Assembly (NCBI RefSeq): GCF_026262505.1
Contig: NC_067207.1
Span: 32,952,082-33,016,081, forward strand
Source of the DNA: Trichomonas vaginalis G3
Taxonomy: Eukaryota; Parabasalia; Trichomonadida; Trichomonadidae
Length of the DNA: 64,000 bases
Reading direction: 5' to 3'
The stretch's first letter is position 1, and every line of letters starts with the position of its first letter. Both the position numbers and the translations under genes were made by a program. Under the pieces are notes generated by a model. The model was not told the origin of the DNA. It saw only the letters and a program-made list of their open reading frames with translations, and made no database searches. Shown piece by piece: positions 52,877 through 62,390 of this stretch.

Positions 52877-53734
52877 ATGTATAGACAAATACCTTTATCT
52901 GTTGCGTTCAGTAGTGAAAACCCTGACGTCAAAATAAAGGGGAACAGAGTAACGTTTAAGTTTCCAACAGACTGGATTGTGAACATAAATGAAGAGAAGT
53001 ACATTGGCATAACAAATATGTATATAACACGTGCTTTCAGAAAGGTTGACTTTATACTTCAAGTCGAGATAGAAAATGACGAACAGTCTTTAAGCGCCCA
53101 AAACATTCACATATACAAATACTTTAAAGACGATACAACATTGCTACAATGTATGATTTCATTTAATGAGGTGTTCGAGAAAAAGTTTAACATTGAAGTA
53201 CAAACTTTACAGCCTTTACGTGAGTTTCTTGCACAACTGAAAGAAGAAGGTAGTCAGCCACAACTTATAGACTTTCATTATGAATTTAATGAAAATGAAG
53301 ATGGAACTCATGACTGTCAATTCATTGTATTCTCACCATTCAATGAAGTAGCTAAAAAGAAAGAAAATCCATTACGTATAAGATTTCAAATCTCTGAACC
53401 AAGTGATGATTTCAAGAATGTTTTCAATGATGATGCAATGCTTCCGAGGAAAAATGAATTTTCAAAGATTGTAACACCTGGCATTTGGGATAGAAAGCAA
53501 GCTATATTATATTCAAACTTAAGTAAGGGAGTTGAAAATGAGTTCATTGGTCATACAAGAACTTCACCACTTCCTAACCCTAAATACTATAAATTAACTG
53601 GCTTCAATCGTGAGTTTTGGATAGACATGTTCTCCACTCATGACCATAACTGCCCAGTGTTCTTACCTCCAGACCATAAGGACTGTCTCTATATTGAAGC
53701 ACAACTCTTAAACTCTACCATCGCAGTATTGTAA
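52877..53734 (+). CDS. Minor capsid (penton-like) candidate, Maverick-2
   Basis: A 285-residue beta-rich protein starting at TAAATG after TTTATTTTTAT. The N-terminus (IPLSVAFSSENPDVKIKGNR, then FPTDWIVNINEEKYIGITNMYI) resembles the start of the Maverick-3 penton candidate (YEYPRHWVEYVGGEKAIEIRQVRSI). The C-terminus (PVFLPPDHKDCLYIEAQLLN) is like VVLPKDGKDGLIIEMILIAY of the same protein. These shared ends support a common single-jelly-roll penton family. The frame is open. Confidence 0.65.
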   Translation: MYRQIPLSVAFSSENPDVKIKGNRVTFKFPTDWIVNINEEKYIGITNMYITRAFRKVDFILQVEIENDEQSLSAQNIHIYKYFKDDTTLLQCMISFNEVFEKKFNIEVQTLQPLREFLAQLKEEGSQPQLIDFHYEFNENEDGTHDCQFIVFSPFNEVAKKKENPLRIRFQISEPSDDFKNVFNDDAMLPRKNEFSKIVTPGIWDRKQAILYSNLSKGVENEFIGHTRTSPLPNPKYYKLTGFNREFWIDMFSTHDHNCPVFLPPDHKDCLYIEAQLLNSTIAVL

Positions 53735-53741
53735 ATGACCA

Positions 53742-53775
53742 CATGGGCTTCGCCCTTGCCGCTAGCGGCTTATTT
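53742..53775. repeat. Double-hairpin element family A, copy 3
   Basis: GGGC-TTC-GCCC followed by GCCGCTAGCGGC, in the gap between the penton-like gene and the polymerase gene. The best-formed copy. Confidence 0.7.
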
Positions 53776-53815
53776 TTATCATGAATGACCTCATTGCTGA
53801 CAAAAATAAATGACC

Positions 53816-56800
53816 TCAGAACTTCAACTTACGAATAAAGCTTGTTTTAGTCGTTATTGAGAAGTTAAGCTTTTCAGCAAAGCAAGGACTAGAAGACTTA
53901 CATAAGTCAAATCCAATCTCTTGACCATCAAAGTGCTTTGTAAAGTTTCATTAAACTGAACTCAGAGTCTTTGTCATATGTTCCAACAGGTATGTGAATG
54001 TTCTTATCTTCATTGTAATAGCATTGTATAGCTTCAGGAAACATTTCATTAGCGGTTAAAGCAAGGACGTCTTGTTTTACACCTTTACAACGTGCATGGA
54101 ATGCAACTTCATTTAAATCATTCGTGAGTAAGTCTATGTAAGTCTTCTTTCCACAAAATATTGACTTGTATGCTAAACTTTGTTTTCCAGGTGTTATTTC
54201 TGCGAAGTCAGAATGAAATTGACCAAGGTTCTTTCCTATAAGTTCGCGACCGTATCTCTTCTTAAACTCTGCTGCAAGCTTTGGTATGTCTTCATTGAAA
54301 ATATGCATGCTATCGCAGTCCTGGTAAAATATTTGAAGACCCATATCTTCAGCAGTACAGAATACTTCACACATTATTCTCTTCGACATAGACAGAATGT
54401 TAACACCAAGTGGACAGAAGTTAAAGTGTCTGCAAATGCTTTTCGTTAGCTTGAAAATAGTTTTATCTGAACCATCCAAACCTTCGAACTTCACTATATG
54501 GTTGTAGTTTCTGATGGCATATCTTATAGCATCTTTGTCATTTACTATGGTTATTTTTGACTCAATAGGAGATAGAATAGTTTTGCCATAAATACTGTTC
54601 AGAATGAGCTTTATATTTTCTTGCAAAGGATTTCCTTCTTTCTTATACTTTAACCTTAACTCAAACAACTTCTTTACTTCATCTCTTATTCTAATATCTC
54701 TGTTTCCATCGTAATAGTATCCTTGCAACACTTCACATTTGACACCTTGATATTTTATGAGGTCTTGTAATGTTATATGGTCAACATACATTAAACAGCA
54801 AGTGTTTGAACTTCTGGGAACGTTAAGTTCTGGATTTAGTTCAGGGTCACAAACTATTAAAGGAAAGTGTCTATGTATTCCAATCTCTGTTATCTTAATG
54901 AGAACAAAGAAGCCAGACATAAACTTTTCACCAATGGGTTCCTTTTGGTCGTCATCGAATAAATGTCTCATGAGATACTCTGTGCTTAACATTTCTTTCT
55001 TCATAACCTTTGGAATACCTTCTAAAGTATAAAGTCTTGCTATAGCTGATGGATATAATGAAACAGCGTCGAAATCAGCAATGAGTTTCTTTTCGCTCTT
55101 TTGTTTCATGTTATCTGACAGCATACATCTTCCACCTTGAATGCATCTCGAAATAAATTCTCTTGGTTTATTTGAGAGGTCATATAAATTTCCATTCGGG
55201 AAGTACACTCTGTTCTCAAATAATTTGTTAGCAATTGAACAAATGCTAACGTAATCATAAACGTTTAAATCAAACTCTTTCAATATATCATTGCGGAACT
55301 TAACAAAACCTTCTCTTAAAATTCTTACATCTTGTTTGCAATAGAATGTACTATACTTTTCTAAATCGAAGTGGTTCTCATCTATTCTGCAGTTTTCGAT
55401 TAAATCTATGTTTTTCATGAACGTATCAATATCTTTTACAAACTTACACGCTTCAGAAATGACACCAGTTCTGTTGTCATTTGCTAACAAAACACTGCTG
55501 TAGTAGTTGTATGGAAATACTTCCTTTTCACCGCACTGCAAATGAAACATAGCAGGAAATAGTTTAAGCTTCTTATTTATAACAGTGTATGAATCTTTAA
55601 TAATGATTGCTTTACCTTTATATAAGCCAGTTATTTGCATTGTTCGTGAACCTTTAATGATGGGAGTTCCTTTCACTTCTGTCATGTGTCTTAAGATGAA
55701 GTTTATGTCATAACTGAGGTTATGGAAATATATTAAACTCTTGTCAGGAAGTCGCTCCAAAAATTCTGTTGCACAGTTCTGACCCCATATGCTTTCACTC
55801 ACTGAACCATCTTCACTGTCATAACAGATGTTAAAAGCTTTATGAAAGCCATCAGTACTGCACTCAAAGTCAGCAAAGAAAACGTGCTCAGGAATGAACT
55901 TGCACTTATTTTTATTTACTTCTTTTGACTCGGCTTTCTTCTTCAGTTGTACACAATACTTTGGAGCATATGTCAAATCTTTAAATCGTGCAAGGTTCTG
56001 TTTATATAAGTCAGTCGTATATGTGAAAAGTTCTCCATAAGAAATAGGTTCGAAATATTTGCACTCCCACAATGTTTTCATAACATCCCATAACGGTGTT
56101 GTTCTATCATAACGAACTATGTATTTATCTTCTCTTTTTGTATAAATCTTCATTTGTTTCTCAATGTTCATTCCACCACAGCTTTGAAATTTCTTGTAAG
56201 TTCTGATGAAATATGTTGTCATTGGTAATCTTTCATTTAGCATGTAGTGGTCTTCAACAAGAAGTAAGTCAATAGTTCGAACAGTTTCACATTCTTTTGG
56301 TATGTATCTCTTTATTTCATTATGTCTTGAGTCATTGAAATAACCAATGGTAACATTAAATGCTATACCTGTTGCGTCAGAAATTTCTTGTACTTTACTT
56401 TGGGAAAGTCTCTAACACGAATGACTTCTCTCATGTGGTCAATAGTTTCTTCATCTACTCCAGCTTGAATGCAAGCATAAACGAAACAATTATCTTCTGT
56501 CATAAGTGTTGCAGTTCTTTTGTTCAGTTCATTGAAGATTTGGTAGCGTTCAAGATTTATAGGTAATGTGCAAAGATACTTCCAGAACTGACCGCTTCTC
56601 TTCTTATAAAACTTCTTTTCACCATTATCTTTCCAAAAGCTTTCTATAAGTGCTGGGTTTCCTGTTTGCTTAAGAGCTTCCAAAATGGCTTTCTGGTCAT
56701 TTGTCAGTGTGCTTTCATCTCTATATGGTCTCTTTTTTGGTTTGCCTTTCTTTACATCTGACATCGTTAAGCCTTCATATTCTGTTAAATCATACATCTT

Positions 56801-57589
56801 TATTTCGGTAAGATTCTTTATGTTTGTCAAGAAGAAGTCATAGTGCATTTCAACAATACCTGCAGCATTTGCTTCTATCTCTGATATAAAGTTCTCCTTC
56901 AAGAGCTGATGTAGTAATGTTCCAATATTATTGAGGTTTAACGTAGAACATTCATACTTTCCACCAAGTTTATAACATACCATCCATCTTTGTTGGGAGT
57001 TTATTTTAATCTTCTCTAAGAGTCTCATGAAAACCTTACCGAAATGTTTGTGTAAGTAGTCTCTGTTTGGTTCATCTAAAGCTTCGATGTTAAAGTCAAT
57101 GAGTCTATTGCCTGTCTTAACATTCCTCTTCCTATTCTCTTCATCTTTCTTTAACCATCTCTCACCTTCTTTTGGTTTGTCGTCAATGGAACGAATGACA
57201 TCGTTAGCTTTGCGAACTTGTTCTATAGCAGTTTTAAACATCTCTCTTCTCTGTTGTTTCAGTGTGTCGTCTCTTCTTCTTGTTTCACCAACGTTTGCAT
57301 TTGTTATGTCAAACATTTCTCTTCTTACTTCATGAGGTACTGAACGTCTATGATATAAGTCAATAGCAATGTCATTTAAAGGAAATGCTCTTGCATGGAC
57401 TTCGTCCTCGCCGCGTTGCGGCTTTATGAACTCATGAATTCTATCATAACTTATTGCACCATTATAGTCATTGAGGATGTCAGCGAGTGCTTTTTTGTTT
57501 GTTGCGTAATGTTTTGCTACTTCTATGTTAGCTTCTGTAAGAAGTTGTTTTATTTCCGAGTGTTCTAACTTAGACAACTTCCGATACAT
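53816..57589 (-). pseudogene. Protein-primed family B DNA polymerase, Maverick-2, broken
   Basis: A long polymerase region. The N-terminal ~400 residues are helical and basic and end MTEDNCFVYACIQAGV, a block usual before the exonuclease in Maverick polymerases. Next come the exonuclease motifs HVFFADFECSTDG (Exo I), YFHNLSYDINFILRH (Exo II) and YSTFYCKQDVRIL (Exo III), then palm motifs DFDAVSLYPSAIARL (A), LILNSIYGKTI (B) and YQDCDSMHI (C). It would replicate the element by protein priming. It looks broken, with about one or two breaks, but most of it is open. Confidence 0.92.
57393..57427. repeat. Double-hairpin element family A, copy 4
   Basis: GGAC-TTC-GTCC followed by GCCGC-GTT-GCGGC inside the polymerase gene, encoding a KPQRGEDE peptide on the coding strand. 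Confidence 0.68.
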
Positions 57590-57679
57590 CTTTAGTAGGA
57601 AATAAAAAAATATTTTTTGAAAAAATTAGATTAGATTTTTTTAAGTTATTTTTCAAAATAATTTAATATTTTTATTTTA

Positions 57680-58153
57680 ATGAAACACATGCAAGATTGC
57701 AAGTTCTTTTCATACAATGCTCTCGCTACTGCCATCAAGAATGAGTTCAATAATGCTTCAAATGTTAATGTTATCTTTAACAAGAAGTTTGTGAAAGAAT
57801 CTAAGTTTGGTCAGTATGTCAGACCATTAGCTATCGTCATTGACCGCAAACGTTATACTTCACAAGAGTTAGCAGTAGTTTTGAAACAAAAGAGTTTCTT
57901 CGTGAATGTCAAAGATACTCATTATACTGTCATAAAGAACTCTAACATTGACTTCTTCAGTATTGCTTTAAATCTTTCCGAACAGAAAGAATATAAGAAG
58001 GGTGAAACATCTGTGAAATATTATCCTTCATCTCTGAAGACAATAACGAACAAAGATGTTATACAGAAATTCTTACCAAAGGTTGAAGAAGCTTCTATTG
58101 ACATTGACGAAGGAAGTGAAATGGTTGAAGAAATAGACCCTGAAGCTATTTAA
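57680..58153 (+). CDS. Maverick-2 157-residue unknown protein
   Basis: Starts ATG 57680 after a T-rich stretch (MKHMQDCKFFSYNALATAIK). Beta-rich middle with RPLAIVIDRKRY and SFFVNVKDTHYTVIKN, acidic tail (IDIDEGSEMVEEIDPE). It is divergent from the polymerase gene, sharing a ~90-base promoter gap. Size, position at an element edge and the pattern V.V.F..K.V...RPLA resemble the 19935-20414 protein of Maverick-1. Function is unknown. Confidence 0.6.
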   Translation: MKHMQDCKFFSYNALATAIKNEFNNASNVNVIFNKKFVKESKFGQYVRPLAIVIDRKRYTSQELAVVLKQKSFFVNVKDTHYTVIKNSNIDFFSIALNLSEQKEYKKGETSVKYYPSSLKTITNKDVIQKFLPKVEEASIDIDEGSEMVEEIDPEAI

Positions 58154-58165
58154 GCAAAAATATAT

Positions 58166-58260
58166 TTTTGAATAACTGATGGTGTCACCACGTCACCATG
58201 TCACCAGGTTAATTAACTTCTTTTAAAAATGATGACAACATGACATTTTGACAACACAGC
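58166..58260. promoter_or_regulatory. Iteron block shared with Maverick-1
   Basis: GTCACCAC, GTCACCAT, GTCACCAG, then GTTAATTAAC, then GACAACAT, GACATTTT, GACAACAC: the same order and spacing as at 37078-37174, about 90% identical by eye, although the surrounding genes are unrelated in sequence. The 21-bp inverted repeat that frames the Maverick-1 copy is absent here. Confidence 0.6.
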
Positions 58261-58275
58261 AGGATTAATGCAAAA

Positions 58276-58590
58276 ATGAATGTTATCGTTAATGTTATCG
58301 TTAATGTTATCGTTAATGTTATCAGTGTCGAACATAATTGACATGGAGCATTTATGTTATCGTTAATGTTATCGTTTATGTTATCGTTAATGTTATCAGT
58401 GTCGAACATAATTGACATGGAGCATTTATGTTATCGTTAATGTTATCGTTAATGTTATCGTTAATGTTATCGTTAATGTTATCAGTGTCGAACATAATTG
58501 ACATGGAGCATTTATGTTATCGTTTATGTTATCGTTAATGTTATCGTTTATGTTATCGTTAATGTTATCAGTGTCGAACATAATTGACGT
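58276..58590. repeat. 12-bp minisatellite with interspersed longer unit
   Basis: Many copies of TGTTATCGTTAA (or TTTA), interrupted at regular intervals by a block beginning TGTTATCAGTGTCGAACATA. Higher-order structure is clear. Frames across it (NDNI repeats) are by-products. Confidence 0.9.
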
Positions 58591-58645
58591 AGGATTCATG
58601 ACTTCTTCGTAAATGAGTGTAAATATAGCACAAAAATATATTTTA

Positions 58646-58690
58646 GGTGAAGAGGTGAGATCTCACCCGTTTTTTCACCTCTTTTTTCAC
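58646..58690. promoter_or_regulatory. Palindrome-centred GGTGA/TCACC array, copy 2
   Basis: GGTGAGATCTCACC with flanking GGTGA and TTTCACC sites, as at 49703 and 60681, but here away from the element's left end. Confidence 0.6.
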
Positions 58691-58698
58691 ATCATTCT

Positions 58699-58793
58699 CT
58701 CTTCGTTAATGTTGTCGTGACTTCATCGTTAATGTTGTCGTGACTTCATCGTTAATGTTGTCGTGACTTCATCGTTAATGTTGTCGTGACTTC
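58699..58793. repeat. 24-bp tandem repeat
   Basis: About four copies of a unit containing GTTAATGTTGTCGTGACTTC, ending exactly at the stop of the KilA-N gene. Confidence 0.85.
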
Positions 58794-59595
58794 ATTCTTC
58801 CTCTTTGAAGTTATCGAAATATTCTGTTATTTTTTCCTTCAGTAATGTTAAGTCTTCTTTGAATGTAAGTATTGTGCAACCTTTGATGTCATAGTGTGTT
58901 TGAGGAAGAGTATTTTTGACAATTTCCTTTATTTGCTCATTCGGTGTCATTGAAATCGGTAAGTTTTCACGATAGAACCAGTTTCTGTCAGATTTATATA
59001 TCTTAGCTAAGTCATAAAAGCTCTTGTTGTTTCTTCTGACTAAATGTAACATAACCATATCTTTATCTTCTTCTTTCTCCAACTCTTCAGTATATATCAT
59101 ATACTTATAACTCTTTTCCTTTCCTTTTGGTACCGAACGTGGTATTCTTTTCTGTATGCTTTTGTCTTTGGATTCAATGACTTCATCTTTTGCTTTATAT
59201 AGTTCATCTAACATCATGAAAATATAACAAGCATAACGAGGTGAAGCCCACATTGCTACAGCGTTTACTAAAAGTCTATGAACATAATAACCTTTCAAAC
59301 AAGGAGCCAAATTCTTGCGATTTTCATACGGAATCTCTTCATTCTGCAAAGCAATTATATGAGGAAATTCTTCTAAAAGTTCTTTTGTCTGTTGGTTTTC
59401 AAACCAATGATATGCTTGCTTTGTAGAACGAAGAGCATTCATTATACTTTGCATTTGGTACATATCGTCTTTGACTGAACGAATGAGACGTAACTGTTTG
59501 TTATACTGTATGTACTCGTATTCTTCATTTATGGCTTCATGAACGATAGCAGTTGTTGTGTTCTCTGATGTTGACATTACTGTCTTTACATACAA
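58792..59595 (-). CDS. KilA-N domain protein, Maverick-2
   Basis: A 267-residue protein. Residues about 25-130 form a KilA-N DNA-binding domain: RSTKQAYHWFENQQTKELLE, then LKGYYVHRLLVNAVAMWASPRYACYIFMMLDEL, which is diagnostic. A charged linker follows and then a C-terminal region (YMIYTEELEKEEDKDMVMLH, VRRNNKSFYDLAKIY) like the domains that follow KilA-N in poxviruses, baculoviruses and phages. Such proteins act as regulators or antirepressors. The neighbour upstream on the same strand has a GIY-YIG-like T5orf172 domain, a frequent KilA-N partner. Confidence 0.87.
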   Translation of the reverse strand: MYVKTVMSTSENTTTAIVHEAINEEYEYIQYNKQLRLIRSVKDDMYQMQSIMNALRSTKQAYHWFENQQTKELLEEFPHIIALQNEEIPYENRKNLAPCLKGYYVHRLLVNAVAMWASPRYACYIFMMLDELYKAKDEVIESKDKSIQKRIPRSVPKGKEKSYKYMIYTEELEKEEDKDMVMLHLVRRNNKSFYDLAKIYKSDRNWFYRENLPISMTPNEQIKEIVKNTLPQTHYDIKGCTILTFKEDLTLLKEKITEYFDNFKEEE

Positions 59596-59664
59596 GATAA
59601 AAATTTTTGTTAGGAAAAAATTAGCGTTATTTTCTGACTTTCACAAAAGACAAAAATAAACGCT

Positions 59665-60064
59665 TTACATGTATTTTTCAGCAACTTCGTCAAATAATTT
59701 TATAGCTTTATCTATCTCATCTACTTCAAACGTTTCTTTACCTTTTATGGGAGCACCATACATTTTCTCAAACTTTTCGAGTAGTTCTGTTTCTGCGGCT
59801 CTCATATCATTAACGAACACAACCTTGACTCTATTGACTGTACTGTCATATCTTTGAGTTATATTATATGTTCTTCCTATCTTATATCTCTTTGTATTGA
59901 AGTCCTTCGGTTTCTGAACGATGTAAAGTAAGCCTTCACTGCAACGTTCTGAGTCGAATGAACCATAAGTTATGAAGTTATATCCAACAACAGGGTCAAT
60001 CCACAGAAGAATTATTGGTATAAGACTTTTGTCAATAAGATATGCTGTAGTTCCATAGAATCTT
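59665..60064 (-). pseudogene. T5orf172/GIY-YIG-like protein, cut by Maverick-3
   Basis: The C-terminal ~130 residues of a protein with a T5orf172-like (MUG113) domain: LLYIVQKPKD, YKIGRTYNITQRYDST, VKVVFVNDMRAAETELLEKF, then KGKETFEVDEIDKAIKLFDE. These are GIY-YIG-fold nuclease relatives found in viruses, phages and mobile elements, often with KilA-N or Bro-N. The gene runs into the left end of Maverick-3, so its 5' part would lie on that element's far side, outside the window. Confidence 0.8.
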
Positions 60065-60294
60065 AGTTAGTAAACATATCAAGGGTACTGAGGCACTGCG
60101 CGCCTCCTTACCCATTATATGTGAATTTGACACTTTACGAAACCGTTAACGTATATTTTGCAACACAAACGACAACACTAACTTAACCTTAAATATTTAC
60201 AAAACCGCCACTCACTTCACTTCACTAATGAACTCACTAATGTAAAAAATAAACGTTCTCACTATCGTTCTCACTAACGACTTCACTAATGTTC

Positions 60295-60579
60295 TCATAA
60301 ATTTTCCTCAATATCTTCATCATCAGTGTTAACCCTATTGTAGTCATACTTGAAGCCATAAACTTTCTCTAACTTCTTAACGTACAATTTACATAACTTA
60401 CCTTCGTCATCGTATGGTTTAATGATATAACTATTTCTATCTTTATACACAGTCAATGAAAAGTCAACTGGTCTCGGATGTATTTGAAAGAACATGTTAT
60501 GCTCAGGAAGGAAGAATAAATGTTTAAATGTATGTTTGTTATACTGTGGAATTCGAATGAGTTGCTTTTGTTCTGTCAT
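60295..60579 (-). CDS. Maverick-3 end-proximal small protein
   Basis: A 94-residue relative of the Maverick-2 protein at 49276-49602: shared HTFKHLFFLPEHNMFFQI-type block, then a beta segment and an acidic tail (NTDDEDIEENL). It starts at TAAATG after TTTTATTTTTATA, exactly like its relative. The protein is conserved while flanking nucleotides differ, which suggests selection. Function is unknown. Confidence 0.6.
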   Translation of the reverse strand: MTEQKQLIRIPQYNKHTFKHLFFLPEHNMFFQIHPRPVDFSLTVYKDRNSYIIKPYDDEGKLCKLYVKKLEKVYGFKYDYNRVNTDDEDIEENL

Positions 60580-60680
60580 TTATATAAAAATAAAATAAAA
60601 AATAATTTTAAAAAATAAAATAAAAATTAATGATATCACCACCCTCACACGTATGAAAACATAGCACAAAAATAAATTTA

Positions 60681-60727
60681 GGTGAAGTGGTGAGATCTCA
60701 CCTCTTTTTTCACCTGTTTTTTCACCC
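60681..60727. promoter_or_regulatory. Palindrome-centred GGTGA/TCACC array, copy 3
   Basis: Same layout and position relative to the end-proximal gene as in Maverick-2 (49703-49749). Confidence 0.6.
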
Positions 60728-60848
60728 TGTTGAATTCATTGCTTTATAACTCTCTTCCTTGGTTTCTTTTTAGTTGTTTTCTTCACGTCTGTCTCCAACT
60801 TGACTGTCTTTCTTCTTCGTCCGTAATGATACCAGTTACTTCCACCAG

Positions 60849-61067
60849 TCAATGGGTCAATGGGTCAAATGGTCTTTCGTAAGGGTTTCCATACATTCCA
60901 TAGGGACCATACAGAAGAACTACTGGTGGAGAAGAAACATTTTCTTTAGTTCCATCGACTCTATTTAAATGCATTGTTTCACCTTTCATCTGGTCATTAA
61001 AGTCTTTTGCGTGTTTTGCAAACTCATCGTCCTTTCCTAAAGCATTTTCTGACTCAGTCGCAACCAA
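60849..61067 (-). CDS. Maverick-3 small protein with Tyr/Pro/Gly tail
   Basis: A short frame of about 70 residues: charged helix (KDDEFAKHAKDFNDQMKGE), then a Pro/Tyr/Gly-rich tail (LLYGPYGMYGNPYERPFDPL). Its start is unclear, and the gene may be part of, or broken away from, the small hydrophobic gene next to it. Function is unknown. Confidence 0.4.
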   Translation of the reverse strand: MVATESENALGKDDEFAKHAKDFNDQMKGETMHLNRVDGTKENVSSPPVVLLYGPYGMYGNPYERPFDPLTH

Positions 61068-61089
61068 ATTGGATGCTTTATTATGAGCC

Positions 61090-61269
61090 CTATTTTATTA
61101 ATCTTAACTTCTTTGCAACCCAGCCTCCAATCTTCCCTTTATTTGCATCTAATGTCTTTGAAACCCTTCCTCCACTCATTTTATTTACTGCGTCATAAGC
61201 TCCAAGTGCTTTTGCTCCAAATGCTAATGCTTTTGTTCCCATTGCGCCTAAAGCGGCCCAAGCTACCAT
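61090..61269 (-). CDS. Maverick-3 small hydrophobic basic protein
   Basis: A 59-residue Ala/Gly/Lys-rich protein (MVAWAALGAMGTKALAFGAK ... GGWVAKKLRLIK), amphipathic and basic. In composition and size it resembles the amphipathic proteins at 20848 and 21109 in Maverick-1. A membrane- or DNA-active virion peptide is plausible but unproven. Confidence 0.5.
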   Translation of the reverse strand: MVAWAALGAMGTKALAFGAKALGAYDAVNKMSGGRVSKTLDANKGKIGGWVAKKLRLIK

Positions 61270-61357
61270 TTTACACCAATATTAAAATCATCTCTCTTCA
61301 ATATTATCTCATAAAAGTTCTCGTTACTGGAGAAAGTCAATGAAACATAAGCGTTCT

Positions 61358-61388
61358 CACGGGCTTCGCCCTCACCGCTTTGCGTCTA
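61358..61388. repeat. Double-hairpin element family A, copy 5
   Basis: GGGC-TTC-GCCC followed by a weaker CCGC/TGCG pair, intergenic in Maverick-3. Confidence 0.6.
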
Positions 61389-61494
61389 TCTAACTTCTTT
61401 CTTATATCATCTATACGCTTCAAAATGTCTGAACAATTGCTAACATCTTCTACAACAGTTATTCATCATGAATGACCTTCAAGAACAAGCTCAT

Positions 61495-62374
61495 TTAATA
61501 TGCTATTAAAATCATTTCAATAATGAGTCCATCCTTTCCATCTTTAGGTAGCACAACATCTTTCATTGAAGAAGGTTCGACAAGTCTTATGTTAAACTTA
61601 CTGACAAAGTTTGTTATACTATAATGCTTCGGCGGCGAATACATGTAGTTTGAAAGACATAATATAGATTCTTCAGCAAATTCACTTATACTGGATTTTA
61701 TAATAATGTTCTCACGAGACCAAATGCCTCCAATTGACAATCTTGTAAGCAATCCTGCTGAACCTTCAACTGTAAACGTCGATGGTAACATTCCACGAAG
61801 GTCATCTATTGACATCGTTGAGTCACTGAATTTAAAGATTTTCTTAAAGCAATCATCATTATCTAACCATGCAATAGCTTTGAAGTTTTCATTCGAATAT
61901 ACATCTGCTTCATTAAATGTAAATCCTGACTTCTTTGCAGAGATGACTTTAAAATCTATTGAGTTTGTTTCAGAATTATATGCTATGGTAACTTCTGAAG
62001 GTAATGGATGCCCTTCCGCAGTCAGTTGTTCTCTCACTACCGTTTGAAGCTTTGTATTAAAAACTTTCATGTCATCTCCTGTGTCTAGGTTCACATACAC
62101 AGCAACAGGAAAACTATCTGCTTCTTTGTTTCATCATTATATCTCAAACATTAAAGTTCTTCAATAATATTGTTCTTCCTGCTGGAATACTTCGAACCTG
62201 TCTGATTTCAATAGCTTTCTCACCTCCTACATACTCTACCCAGTGTCTTGGATATTCATAAGTATACTGACTTTCTTGAATTTTGGTTGGTTTCATCATA
62301 ACATGTTCATAGTATATCTTTATACTCTTGTCAGTTAGACTCGGTGCTATGTTCTGAATATTTCTGACTTGCAT
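61495..62374 (-). pseudogene. Minor capsid (penton-like) candidate, Maverick-3, broken
   Basis: A gene of about 290 codons from ATG 62374 (MQVRNIQNIAPSLTDKSIKI). N-terminal block YEYPRHWVEYVGGEKAIEIR, middle beta strands (SEVTIAYNSETNSIDFKVIS) and C-terminus VVLPKDGKDGLIIEMILIAY match the layout of the Maverick-2 protein at 52877-53734. It is divergent from the ATPase gene, whose ATG is 16 bases away. The gene looks broken. Confidence 0.65.
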
Positions 62375-62390
62375 TTTTAATGGAGATAAA

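Larger units (their letters stand above)
49069..60064. mobile_element. Maverick-2 (Polinton), left part, interrupted by Maverick-3
   Basis: Starts AGTTAGTAAACATATC inside the MULE-2 gene. It carries capsid, penton-like, polymerase, KilA-N and GIY-YIG-like genes, and stops where Maverick-3 begins. The right end is outside the window, so size and target duplication cannot be checked. It looks broken, with perhaps six to eight breaks, and so seems older than Maverick-1. The integrase and ATPase genes are not in the visible part. Confidence 0.88.

Noticed and set aside
60065-60300. Reading 60065 as the right end of Maverick-2
   Set aside because: The shared end is in the same orientation as at 49069, whereas a right end would be inverted. 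The next genes also repeat the left-end order.
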